A stretch of DNA of 13,371 nt from JAAYZM01 sp964510785 (lineage in GTDB: Bacteria > Actinomycetota > Actinomycetes > Actinomycetales > Cellulomonadaceae): NCBI GenBank assembly GCA_964510785.1, contig CAZECM010000081.1, forward strand, positions 1 to 13,371, read 5' to 3'. Both the position numbers and the translations under genes were made by a program. Of the stretch, positions 6,272 through 13,002 are shown in pieces. The notes beneath the pieces are model-generated. The model made no database searches, was not told the origin of the DNA, and worked only from the letters and a program-made list of their open reading frames with translations. Position 1 is the first letter of the stretch. The number at the start of each line of letters is the position of its first letter.

Positions 6272-6937
6272 CTAGCCGACGCGCGCGAGCACCGCGACGA
6301 GGAAGTCCGCGCGCGGGCCGAAGGGGCGCAGGTCCCACGTCCCGAAGGCGGAGTCGAGCCGCAGTCCCGCGGCGTCGACGTCGGCGAAGAAGTCCTCGAA
6401 CGCATAGCCTCGCCCGGCCCCGAACCCGACCACGACGCGACCGTCGGCCCGGGTGTGCGCACCCATGCGGCGCAGCACCTCGACCTCCGTGCCGGGAGCG
6501 AGGAACGTCAGGACGTTGCCCGCGCACACGACGAGGTCGAACGGTTCGGGGTGGCCGACGGCGGGCAGGTCCAGCTCGGCGAGGTCGCCGACGAGCCACG
6601 CGGGCCCCGGGTGGTCCTCCTGCGCCGCGGCGACGAGCACGGGGTCGACGTCCACGCCCACGACGTCGTGCCCGAGCNNNNNNNNNNGTTGGACCTCGCG
6701 CACGTAACCAGAGATCTGCGCGTCGTGCCCGAGCGTCGCGAGGTGCCCGCCGATGCGGCCCGGCCCGCACCCGGCATCGAGGATGCGCGCACCGCGACCC
6801 ACCATGGCGTCGACGAGGCGGGCCTCGCCCGCGAGGTCCTTGCCCTCGGCGGCCATCGTGCGGAACCGCTCGACGTACCAGTGCGAGTGCTGCGGATCGG
6901 CCTGGGTCTTGGACTCCCAGCGGGTGGGTCGGCGCAT
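6272..6937 (-). CDS. Class I SAM-dependent methyltransferase, containing an assembly gap
   Basis: The protein has methyltransferase motif I as ILDAGCGPGRIGGHL (about residues 52-66), the acidic loop VVGVDVDP after the second beta strand, the FDLVVCAGNVLTFL strand-4 region, and a C-terminal beta segment (DFLVAVLARVG). The fold resembles small-molecule or uncharacterised methyltransferases; the substrate is unknown. Ten Ns at 6678-6687 fall between motif I and motif II, and the LGHD that should occur once occurs twice, separated by 15 spurious or undetermined residues. Removing a 57-base unit (one copy of a 14-base repeat plus the insert) keeps the frame and restores a normal motif spacing, giving about 202 residues. 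The start ATG at 6937 lacks a clear ribosome-binding site. The gene is convergent with DUF2469 and divergent from yraN. Confidence 0.85.
   Translation of the reverse strand: MRRPTRWESKTQADPQHSHWYVERFRTMAAEGKDLAGEARLVDAMVGRGARILDAGCGPGRIGGHLATLGHDAQISGYVREVQXXXXLGHDVVGVDVDPVLVAAAQEDHPGPAWLVGDLAELDLPAVGHPEPFDLVVCAGNVLTFLAPGTEVEVLRRMGAHTRADGRVVVGFGAGRGYAFEDFFADVDAAGLRLDSAFGTWDLRPFGPRADFLVAVLARVG
6664..6734. repeat. 14-bp direct repeat flanking the assembly gap
   Basis: CGTCGTGCCCGAGC occurs at 6664-6677 and again at 6721-6734. Between the copies lie ten Ns and 33 bases that fit no conserved methyltransferase residue. The pattern is what an unmerged contig overlap with a low-quality contig end would leave behind. 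A true 57-base duplication/insertion is the alternative. Confidence 0.75.
6678..6687. other. Ten-N assembly gap
   Basis: Exactly ten unknown bases interrupt the methyltransferase gene, the usual placeholder for a scaffold join of unknown size. The true sequence here is not determined. Confidence 0.95.
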
Positions 6938-7043
6938 GGTCCGACGCTACCCGGCCGGGTGGCACCCGGCGTTCCACAGGTCGGGCGAGGCCGCCGAGGG
7001 TGCCCGGCGGCCGCGGGGCAGCATTCCTCGCGGAGGTGGTCGG

Positions 7044-7400
7044 GTGCGTGCCAAGGATGCGGTGGGAAGGTACGGCGAGGATCTCGCCGTGCGTCACCTG
7101 GTGGACAAGGGCTGGCGGATCGTCGAGCGCAACTGGCGCGGCGAGGCGGGGGAGATCGACGTGGTCGCGATGGACGGCGCCACCCTCGTGGTGGTCGAGG
7201 TCAAGACGCGCAGCGGGACCGGGTTCGGGTTCCCGTCGGAGGCCGTCACGCTCCGGAAGCTCACGCGGCTGCGCCGGTTGGCGGGGCAGTGGCTCACCGA
7301 GCACGACGCACGGGTGGCCGCCGTGCGGATCGACGTCGTCGGCATCGTGCTGCCCCGCAAGGGCGCGGCGCAGGTCGACCACCTCGTGGGGGTGGTCTAG
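7044..7400 (+). CDS. yraN: YraN family protein (UPF0102, nuclease-like)
   Basis: A 118-residue member of UPF0102/YraN, a restriction-endonuclease-like fold related to Holliday junction resolvases. It carries AVGRYGEDLAVRHLVDKGWRIVERNWRGEAGEIDVVAMDGATLVVVEVKTR, in which E37, D39, E52 and K54 correspond to the family's putative metal and catalytic residues. The biochemical role in bacteria is not firmly established. I chose the GTG at 7044 because GGAGGT (7032-7037) lies six bases upstream and family similarity begins here; the frame remains open further upstream across the divergent methyltransferase promoter region. The next gene, comM, starts on the base after its stop, so the two form an operon with dprA. 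Confidence 0.92.
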   Translation: MRAKDAVGRYGEDLAVRHLVDKGWRIVERNWRGEAGEIDVVAMDGATLVVVEVKTRSGTGFGFPSEAVTLRKLTRLRRLAGQWLTEHDARVAAVRIDVVGIVLPRKGAAQVDHLVGVV

Positions 7401-8933
7401 GTGGGGCTCGGGCGCACGAGGTCGGTCGCGCTCGTGGGGCTGTCGGGGTACGTCGTCGAGGTCGAGGCCTACCTCGCGGCCTCGGTCCCGGGCTTCACGC
7501 TCGTCGGGCTGCCGGACGCCTCTCTCTCGGAGTCGCGCGACCGGGTGCGCGCGGCCCTCACCTCGAGCGGGCTGAGCCTGCCGCCGCGCAAGATCACCGT
7601 GAACCTCTCGCCCGCGTCGCTGCCCAAGACGGGGGCGAGCTACGACCTCGCGATCGCCGTCGCCCTCCTCGCGGGCGCCGGCATGCTCGAGCGGGACCCG
7701 GCCGGGGTCGTGCACCTCGGCGAGCTGGGCCTCGACGGACGGCTGCGGCCCGTGCGAGGAGTGCTGCCCGCGGTCAAGGCGGCCGTCGACGCCGGCTTCG
7801 AACGCTTCGTCGTCCCCTCCGCCAACACCGAGGAGGCGCGGCTCGTGCCCGGGGTCATGGTCCGGGGTGCGGACTCGCTCGCCCAGGTCGCCTATGCCTA
7901 CGGAGCGGAGATCGCGCCGCCGTCCGACGTCGAGCCCGTGCCGCTCGTGGTGCACAGCTTCGAGCGCGCGGTGCCCGGCGACCTCGAGGACGTGATCGGC
8001 CAGGCCGAGGCGCGCGAGGCGCTCGAGGTCGCGGCGGCTGGTGGGCACCACCTCCTCATGGTCGGCCCGCCGGGCGCGGGCAAGACGATGCTCGCCTCGC
8101 GGCTCCCGGGCATCCTTCCGGACCTCGACGACCGTGCCGCCGTCGAGGTCACGGCCGTCCACTCCCTCGCGGGCAGCTTCGACCCGAGCGACGGGCTGCT
8201 GCGGCGCCCACCGTTCGAGGACCCGCACCACACGGCGACGGCGGCCGCCGTGGTGGGCGGTGGCTCGGGGATACCGCGCCCCGGCGCCGCCTCGCGGGCA
8301 CACCGCGGCGTCCTGCTGCTCGACGAGGCGCCGGAGTTCGCGAGCAAGGTGCTCGACACGCTGCGCCAGCCCCTCGAGCACGGCGAGCTCGTGCTGCACC
8401 GCGCCGCCGGGACCGCCCGGTACCCCGCCCGCTTCCAGCTCGTGCTCGCAGCGAACCCGTGCCCGTGCGGGCTCGGGATCGGCCAGGGGGAGGGGTGCTC
8501 GTGCACGCCCGCACAGCTGCGCCGGTACCTCGCGCGACTGTCCGGTCCGCTCATCGACCGGGTCGACCTCCAGATCGACGTCAACGCCGTCTCGCGCGCC
8601 GAGCTCGCCTCTGGTCGGCCCCCCGAGACGAGCGCCGTGGTCGCCGCGCGGGTGCGTGACGCTCGCAGGGCCGCCGCGGGACGGCTCGCGAGCACACCGT
8701 GGCGCACCAATGCCGAGGTTCCCGGGCGCTGGCTGCGCGACGCGCTGCGGGGGTCGCACCGCGTGCTCGCCCCGCTCGACCAGGCGACGGGCCGTGGGGT
8801 GCTGACGATGCGCGGGGCTGACCGTGTGCTGCGGGTCGCCTGGACGCTCGCGGACCTCGACGGGCGACCCGCCCCGGGGCCGGACGACGTGGGACGCGCG
8901 ATGGCGATGCGTACCCGGCAGGGGGCCCGATGA
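7401..8933 (+). CDS. comM: YifB/ComM family Mg-chelatase-like AAA ATPase
   Basis: ComM is a hexameric AAA+ helicase that promotes branch migration during integration of transformed DNA in Gram-negative bacteria; the same family is widespread in actinobacteria. The 510-residue protein has the N-terminal Lon-protease-like ChlI domain (about 18-165, including LVGLPDASLSESRDRVRAAL and LSPASLPKTGASYDL). The ATPase core follows, with Walker A GPPGAGKT (222-229) and Walker B VLLLDEAPEF (304-313). It also has the cysteine pattern CPCG...CSC (354, 356, 366, 368) and a C-terminal Mg-chelatase domain. Length and motifs are complete. The GTG start directly abuts the yraN stop, and its last four bases (ATGA) overlap the dprA start. 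A role in natural transformation here is inference. Confidence 0.95.
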   Translation: MGLGRTRSVALVGLSGYVVEVEAYLAASVPGFTLVGLPDASLSESRDRVRAALTSSGLSLPPRKITVNLSPASLPKTGASYDLAIAVALLAGAGMLERDPAGVVHLGELGLDGRLRPVRGVLPAVKAAVDAGFERFVVPSANTEEARLVPGVMVRGADSLAQVAYAYGAEIAPPSDVEPVPLVVHSFERAVPGDLEDVIGQAEAREALEVAAAGGHHLLMVGPPGAGKTMLASRLPGILPDLDDRAAVEVTAVHSLAGSFDPSDGLLRRPPFEDPHHTATAAAVVGGGSGIPRPGAASRAHRGVLLLDEAPEFASKVLDTLRQPLEHGELVLHRAAGTARYPARFQLVLAANPCPCGLGIGQGEGCSCTPAQLRRYLARLSGPLIDRVDLQIDVNAVSRAELASGRPPETSAVVAARVRDARRAAAGRLASTPWRTNAEVPGRWLRDALRGSHRVLAPLDQATGRGVLTMRGADRVLRVAWTLADLDGRPAPGPDDVGRAMAMRTRQGAR

Positions 8934-10126
8934 GCATCCCGGCGCAGGTCGTCGCCGACGAGCGGCTCGCCCGGGCGGCATGGTCGCTCCTCACCGAGCC
9001 GGGCGACCCGACCGCGGGTGCCTTGCGCGGTGCGCTCGGGGCCGGCGGCGCTCTGGACTGGGCACGGCGCGCTGCGGCCGGGGACGGGGACCGCGCCCCG
9101 GCCGCTCTGCTGAACGAGCTCGCCGTCACCGTGGGGACGTTCGACCACGAGGCGATCCACCGCGCCGTGGGCCGCTGGCGACGCAGGGCCGACGCCGCCG
9201 ACCCCCGCCAGGCGCTCGATCTGCTCGGTGGCCTGGGCGGCCGGCTCGTGTGCCCGGGCGACGCGGGCTGGCCGGACGGCCTGGACGACCTGGGTGTCGA
9301 GACGCCACCGTGCCTGTGGGTGCGCGGCGAGCTCGACGGCGCAGCGCTCTCGGGGCGTTCGGTGGCGCTCGTCGGTTCGCGGGCCGCCACGGCCTACGGC
9401 GAGCGGATCGCCGCCGAGCTGGGCGCCGAGCTCGCCGAGGCGGGGTTCGTTGTCGTCTCCGGCGGGGCGTTCGGCATCGACGCCGCGGCCCACCGGGGTG
9501 CGCTCGCCGGGGGAGGGCGGACCGTCGTGCTGCTCGCCGGGGGAGTCGACCGGCCCTATCCCACGGCGCACGCGAGGCTCTTCGACGTGGTCCGGGCCGA
9601 CGGCGGTGCGCTCGTCTCGGAGGTGCCGCTCGGCTGGGCACCGATGCGCAACCGGTTCCTGCTGCGCAACCGGCTCATCGCGGCCATGGGGCGCGGTGCG
9701 GTGGTCGTGGAGGCGGCGCTCCGTTCGGGTGCGCTCAGCACGGCTCGCCACGCGGCGACACTCCTCCGGCCCGTCGGTGCGGTGCCGGGTCCCGTGACCT
9801 CGATGGCGTCGGCGGGCTGCCATCGCCTGCTGCGCGACGGCATCGCGATGTGTGTCACCACGGCGGCGGAGGTCGCGGAGCTGGTCGGCGCGGTCGGCAG
9901 CGACGTCCTGGAGGAGGCGGCAGCGCCACTCGTCGCGACGGACCTGCTCGACGAGGTCGCCCGGCGCGTGCTGGACGCCGTTCCGGTGCGCCGCGGGGCA
10001 CGCGGGGAGTCGGTGCTCCGTACCGCCGGGGTAGGGGATCGTGAGGGGCGCAGCGCGCTCGGCCTCCTGGAGCTCGGTGGGCACGTGCGCCGATCGGGCG
10101 ACAGGTGGGTCAGGCGGGTCGACTAA
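8930..10126 (+). CDS. dprA: DNA-processing protein DprA (Smf)
   Basis: DprA binds incoming single-stranded DNA and loads RecA in transformable bacteria. The 398-residue protein has an N-terminal helical region (about 1-100). A Rossmann-like core follows, with VALVGSRAATAYG (145-157), VVSGGAFGIDAAAHRGAL (175-192), TVVLLAGGVDRPYP (198-211) and NRFLLRNRLIAAM (241-253), then EAALRSGALSTARHA. A C-terminal winged-helix-like domain lies around 335-395. All core motifs are intact. Its start overlaps the comM stop as ATGA, the third gene of a compact yraN-comM-dprA unit. A short hairpin follows 35 bases after the stop. Confidence 0.95.
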   Translation: MSIPAQVVADERLARAAWSLLTEPGDPTAGALRGALGAGGALDWARRAAAGDGDRAPAALLNELAVTVGTFDHEAIHRAVGRWRRRADAADPRQALDLLGGLGGRLVCPGDAGWPDGLDDLGVETPPCLWVRGELDGAALSGRSVALVGSRAATAYGERIAAELGAELAEAGFVVVSGGAFGIDAAAHRGALAGGGRTVVLLAGGVDRPYPTAHARLFDVVRADGGALVSEVPLGWAPMRNRFLLRNRLIAAMGRGAVVVEAALRSGALSTARHAATLLRPVGAVPGPVTSMASAGCHRLLRDGIAMCVTTAAEVAELVGAVGSDVLEEAAAPLVATDLLDEVARRVLDAVPVRRGARGESVLRTAGVGDREGRSALGLLELGGHVRRSGDRWVRRVD

Positions 10127-10161
10127 AACGATCTTCTTGATACGCCGTGCGGGTGAATTTG

Positions 10162-10176
10162 GGCGTGAGGCACGCC
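10162..10176 (+). terminator. Short hairpin downstream of dprA, possible terminator
   Basis: GGCGTG (10162-10167) pairs with CACGCC (10171-10176) across AGG, and a moderately T-containing stretch (AACTTCGTTT) follows within 15 bases. It is positioned to end the yraN-comM-dprA transcript. The stem is only six pairs, so confidence is modest. The rest of the 155-base spacer to xerC is notably less GC-rich than its surroundings and holds a weak CACAA/TTGTG hairpin (10238-10252) but no recognisable promoter. Confidence 0.35.
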
Positions 10177-10281
10177 ACAGAACTTCGTTTAGAAGGACGA
10201 ATCGGACATACCAGCAAGGGCTCCGCAGAAGAGAGGCACAACACCCTTGTGTGAACGTTCCGAACGCGTCACTCTTCCCCC

Positions 10282-11214
10282 ATGGGTCAGTCCGTCGTCG
10301 CACCTCAGCGCGTGAGTCTGGAGTCCGCACTCGCGGACTTCGATTCACATCTGCGTGCGCAGCGACGCCTTTCTGAGCACACCGTTCGGGCCTATCGAGG
10401 CGACCTCGGCCAGCTATTCGACTTTGCTCGCGCACACGGTGTCGGGGAGCTCGCGAGCATTGACCTCGGCCTCCTTAGGGACTGGCTCGCGACGATGAGT
10501 GCTCGGCGACTGAGCCGGGCCACGCTCGCGCGGCGCGGCGCGGCGGTGCGGACGTTCTTCGACTGGGCCTGTCGCGCTGGGCACGTTCCCACCGACCCGG
10601 CCGCCCGCCTCGTCTCCGCCCGTCCCGATCGCACGCTGCCGACGGTGCTGACGACGGGGGACGCCGCGAGCTTCCTCGAGGCCGCCCGGCAACGGGTCGA
10701 CGACGGCGATCCCGTGCACCTGCGCGACTGGGCCGCGATGGAGCTGCTCTACGCGACGGGAGTGCGCGTGGGCGAGCTCGTCGGCGCGGACGTCGACGAC
10801 ATCGACCTCGACGCGAACACCATGCGCGTGCTCGGCAAGGGCGGGCGCGAGCGGGTCGTCCCCTTCGGCATCCCCGCGGCACGCTCGCTGCGCGCGTGGC
10901 TCGACCGTGGTCGCCCGGAGCTCGTGGGTGCGCAGTCGGCGCGTGCGCTGTTCCTCGGTCGACGCGGCAGTCGCGTCGACGTGCGCCAGGTCCGTGAGGT
11001 GGCTCACCGCGTCGCCGCCATCGCCGGCGTCGAAGACCTGTCCCCGCACGCGCTGCGGCACACCGCGGCGACCCACCTCCTCGAGGGCGGTTCCGACCTT
11101 CGTACCGTCCAGGAAGTACTCGGCCACTCGTCGCTCGCGACGACCCAGCGTTACACCCACGTCTCTGCGGAACGCCTCCGCAGCTCGTATCAGCAAGCCC
11201 ACCCCCGGGCCTGA
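10282..11214 (+). CDS. xerC: Tyrosine recombinase XerC
   Basis: XerC/XerD recombinases act at dif to resolve chromosome dimers before division. The 310-residue protein has an N-terminal SAM-like core-binding domain (about 13-105, with SEHTVRAYRGDLGQLFDF and LARRGAAVRTFFDWA). Its catalytic domain holds the full active site: R162 (YATGVRVGEL), K186 (LGKGGRER), H256 and R259 (SPHALRHTAATHLL), H282 (LGHSSLATTQ) and Y291 (QRYTHV). Length and the lack of phage-type features, together with the conserved dprA-xerC neighbourhood, argue for the housekeeping enzyme rather than an integrase. The ATG at 10282 has no Shine-Dalgarno sequence (CTTCCCCC precedes it); a GTG at 10312 is possible. The first 200 bases are less GC-rich than the rest of the gene. 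Confidence 0.92.
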   Translation: MGQSVVAPQRVSLESALADFDSHLRAQRRLSEHTVRAYRGDLGQLFDFARAHGVGELASIDLGLLRDWLATMSARRLSRATLARRGAAVRTFFDWACRAGHVPTDPAARLVSARPDRTLPTVLTTGDAASFLEAARQRVDDGDPVHLRDWAAMELLYATGVRVGELVGADVDDIDLDANTMRVLGKGGRERVVPFGIPAARSLRAWLDRGRPELVGAQSARALFLGRRGSRVDVRQVREVAHRVAAIAGVEDLSPHALRHTAATHLLEGGSDLRTVQEVLGHSSLATTQRYTHVSAERLRSSYQQAHPRA

Positions 11215-11233
11215 GGCAGGTAAGAGAACCGTC

Positions 11234-12163
11234 ATGTCATCACAGACCCAAGGGACCGTCCGCGACACCGACGTCGAGCCGGCGGCCCTCATCCCGAGCC
11301 AGGCCGGTCCGGCGCGCGACGCCGAAGCGGCACCGCTGGACGTCGACGACGCGTTCGCGGAGCTGCTCGAGGAGGAGGACCTCCTCGAGCTCGAGCCGCA
11401 GGTCGACATCACCCTCGTGTGGTCGGAGTTCAAGCTCTCGGGCTCCCGAGCCCTGCGTGAGCAGCTGATCCTGCACTACGCCCCGCTCGTGACCGGGGTC
11501 GCCGGCCGGGTCGGCATGCGGCTCCCGAGCAGCGTCGAGCAGGCCGACCTCGTCTCGTACGGGATGTTCGGTCTCATCGACGCCATCGAGAAGTACGAGC
11601 TCGACCGTGCCGTGAAGTTCGAGACGTACGCGACGGCCCGCATCCGCGGCGCGATCATCGACGAGCTGCGTGCGATCGACTGGATCCCGCGTTCCGTGCG
11701 CACGAAGGCTCGCGCCGTGGACCGCGCCTACGCCGACCTCGAGGGCGAGCTGCACCGCACGCCGAGCGAGACCGAGGTCGCCGCGCGGCTCGAGATCGGA
11801 CTCAACGAGCTGCGTGCCGTGTTCACCCAGCTCTCCACCGTCAACGTCGCGGCGCTCGACGAGCTCCTCGGCTCCGGCAGCGACCGTGGCGACGCGGTGG
11901 CCCTGCTCGACACGCTCGAGGACGCGACCGCCGAGGACCCCGCCGGTGCCTTCGAGGCACAGGAGACCAAGTACCTCCTCGCCCGTGCGATCGAGCAGCT
12001 CGGCGAGCGCGAGAAGATCGTCCTCGTCCTCTACTACTACGAGGGCATGACGCTCGCGGAGATCGGTCGCGTGCTCGGCGTGACGGAGTCGCGCATCTCG
12101 CAGATGCACACCGCCGCCATGATCCGGCTGCGCTCCAAGCTCATCGAGGCCGACCGCGACTGA
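11234..12163 (+). CDS. whiG: FliA/WhiG-family RNA polymerase sigma factor
   Basis: This 309-residue sigma-70 family protein belongs to the sigma-28/WhiG group. Region 2 is almost diagnostic: EQADLVSYGMFGLIDAIEKYELDRAVKFETYATARIRGAIIDELRAIDWIPRSVR (about 102-156). Region 3 follows (KARAVDRAYADLEGELHRTPSETEVAARL), and region 4 ends with EREKIVLVLYYYEGMTLAEIGRVLGVTESRISQMHTAA (258-295). A 58-residue acidic extension (FAELLEEEDLLELEPQVDI at 41-59) precedes region 2. WhiG directs sporulation in Streptomyces and FliA-type factors direct flagellar genes; position near xerC and rpsB matches the whiG locus, but in a Cellulomonas-like organism flagellar control is the likelier job (inference). It starts 19 bases after xerC with a weak ribosome-binding site and probably shares its transcript. 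Confidence 0.93.
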   Translation: MSSQTQGTVRDTDVEPAALIPSQAGPARDAEAAPLDVDDAFAELLEEEDLLELEPQVDITLVWSEFKLSGSRALREQLILHYAPLVTGVAGRVGMRLPSSVEQADLVSYGMFGLIDAIEKYELDRAVKFETYATARIRGAIIDELRAIDWIPRSVRTKARAVDRAYADLEGELHRTPSETEVAARLEIGLNELRAVFTQLSTVNVAALDELLGSGSDRGDAVALLDTLEDATAEDPAGAFEAQETKYLLARAIEQLGEREKIVLVLYYYEGMTLAEIGRVLGVTESRISQMHTAAMIRLRSKLIEADRD

Positions 12164-12169
12164 GGGCCG

Positions 12170-12679
12170 TCACGGGCCGGGCAGGAGCACCGTGGGGCCA
12201 CCACGGAGCAGGAGCAACGGGTCGACGTAGCCGTGCGCGTCGCGCACGCCCCAGTGCAGGCACGACGACGGCGCACAGTGGCCCGATCGCGCCTCGACGA
12301 CACCGACCGCCTCGCCCCCGGCGACGGTCGCGCCGACGTCCACCGCTGCAGCCACCGGCTCGACGGAGGAGCGCAGCCCGTCCTCGTGCACGATCGTGAC
12401 CACGCCGCGTCCCGCGACGTCGGCGGCGAAGCTCACGGTCCCAGGGGCGGGAGTGCGGACCGTGGCACCGACGTCGGCGAGCAGGTCCACGCCGCGGTGA
12501 CCCGCCGCCCAGGGCTGCGGCGGCCGCTCGAAGCCGCGGTGCAGGACGAGGGGCCGGGGAAGCGGCGGCACGTAGGAGGGTGCCGTCCACGACTCCGGGG
12601 CGTGCGCGGCGGGGGTCGCCGGAGCTGAGAGGATCGCGGTGAGTGCCAGCGCCGCGCAGCAGGTCGCAAGAAGTCGCAT
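12170..12679 (-). CDS. Secreted M23-family (LytM-type) protein with a degenerate active site
   Basis: The 169-residue product starts with a likely signal peptide (MRLLATCCAALALTAILSAPATPAAHA, cleavage near 27). A single M23 beta domain follows: GHRGVDLLADVGATVRTPAPGTVSFAADVAGRGVVTIVHEDG, then VAGGEAVGVVE and SGHCAPSSCLHWGVRDAHGYVDPLLLL. H61, D65 and H142 keep the three zinc-ligand positions. The two further histidines of active M23 peptidases are changed: the YxHL segment reads VEPV (106-109) and the first His of HxH is Cys140. It may therefore be a weak or non-catalytic cell-wall factor. Chosen start is the ATG at 12679, where the signal peptide begins; an in-frame ATG at 12754 adds 25 non-secretory residues and overlaps the rpsB promoter. 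It converges on the sigma gene, with six bases between stops. Confidence 0.85.
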   Translation of the reverse strand: MRLLATCCAALALTAILSAPATPAAHAPESWTAPSYVPPLPRPLVLHRGFERPPQPWAAGHRGVDLLADVGATVRTPAPGTVSFAADVAGRGVVTIVHEDGLRSSVEPVAAAVDVGATVAGGEAVGVVEARSGHCAPSSCLHWGVRDAHGYVDPLLLLRGGPTVLLPGP

Positions 12680-12733
12680 CGCCCCACGGTGGCCTCGCAC
12701 GGCCGAGAGCCGTCGTCGGGCACGGCACGCCTG

Positions 12734-12764
12734 TGGACCGGCGAGCGCTGGCATCCGCTAGACT
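12734..12764 (+). promoter_or_regulatory. Putative rpsB promoter
   Basis: TAGACT (12759-12764) is a good -10 box. TGGACC (12734-12739), 19 bases upstream, is the best -35 candidate but is weak and spaced widely. This places the rpsB transcription start near 12771, about 230 bases before the coding region, inside the 323-base divergent gap between the M23 gene and rpsB. Confidence 0.5.
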
Positions 12765-12765
12765 G

Positions 12766-12996
12766 GTCGCCGCGTCCGGCCCAGGCCGGGCGACTTCGCG
12801 CGTCCTTGTGCCTCGACGCCCGCCTCGGTGGGTTACGGGCAGTCAGTCGGCCGTGGTCCGGGCACAGCCCGGTGCCGAACCTGACGGGTCGCCAGGGGAG
12901 CGGGCCGACCGGCCCGGTCCGACAACCGGAATGCAGCCGCCGCGCGAGCGGGGCTGCCTGCAAGAGCGCGGACCCCGCTGGGCCGCGCCGGAAGGA
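12766..12996 (+). promoter_or_regulatory. Long structured rpsB (S2) leader
   Basis: Four pairable elements fill the leader. GTCGC (12766-12770) and CCGGC (12776-12780) pair with GCCGG (12785-12789) and GCGAC (12790-12794). GTCGGCC (12846-12852) pairs with GGCCGAC (12903-12909), enclosing the hairpin CCGGGC-ACA-GCCCGG (12858-12872). A third stem runs 12933-12957 (six pairs, one bulged G, four pairs) and is capped by a GCGA tetraloop. A fourth pairs GCGCGG (12966-12971) with CCGCGC (12983-12988), plus CCC/GGG inside. The Shine-Dalgarno GGAAGGA (12990-12996) begins two bases after the last stem. The pairings are visible directly; a role in S2 autoregulation is inference, and GC-rich DNA forms hairpins readily. 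Confidence 0.45.
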
Positions 12997-13002
12997 CGTG
13001 CC

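Noticed and set aside
6141..8981. A 946-codon open frame on the minus strand opposite the methyltransferase-yraN-comM region
   Set aside because: It runs through the N gap and opposite clear yraN and comM, and reads as Arg/Asp/Pro-rich low-information protein; typical antisense openness in GC-rich DNA.
10250..10270. GAACGTTC palindrome before xerC as a LexA (SOS) box
   Set aside because: Actinobacterial LexA boxes need GAAC and GTTC separated by about four to five bases; here the half-sites are directly joined.
7898..10435. An 845-codon minus-strand open frame opposite comM, dprA and the xerC start
   Set aside because: Composition is biased and it mirrors the codon periodicity of intact plus-strand genes; no recognisable domain.
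10282..11214. XerC-like recombinase as a phage or island integrase with attachment sites
   Set aside because: Length, motifs and the dprA-xerC-sigma neighbourhood fit the housekeeping enzyme; no tRNA, direct repeats or cargo genes are nearby.
12650..12679. Lipobox (LATC) in the M23 signal peptide
   Set aside because: The cysteine is only at residue 7 and is preceded by Thr, not Gly/Ala/Ser; an Ala-X-Ala cleavage near residue 27 fits better.
12680..12754. Longer start for the M23 protein at the ATG at 12754
   Set aside because: It adds 25 basic residues before the signal peptide and would place the start within the rpsB promoter spacer.
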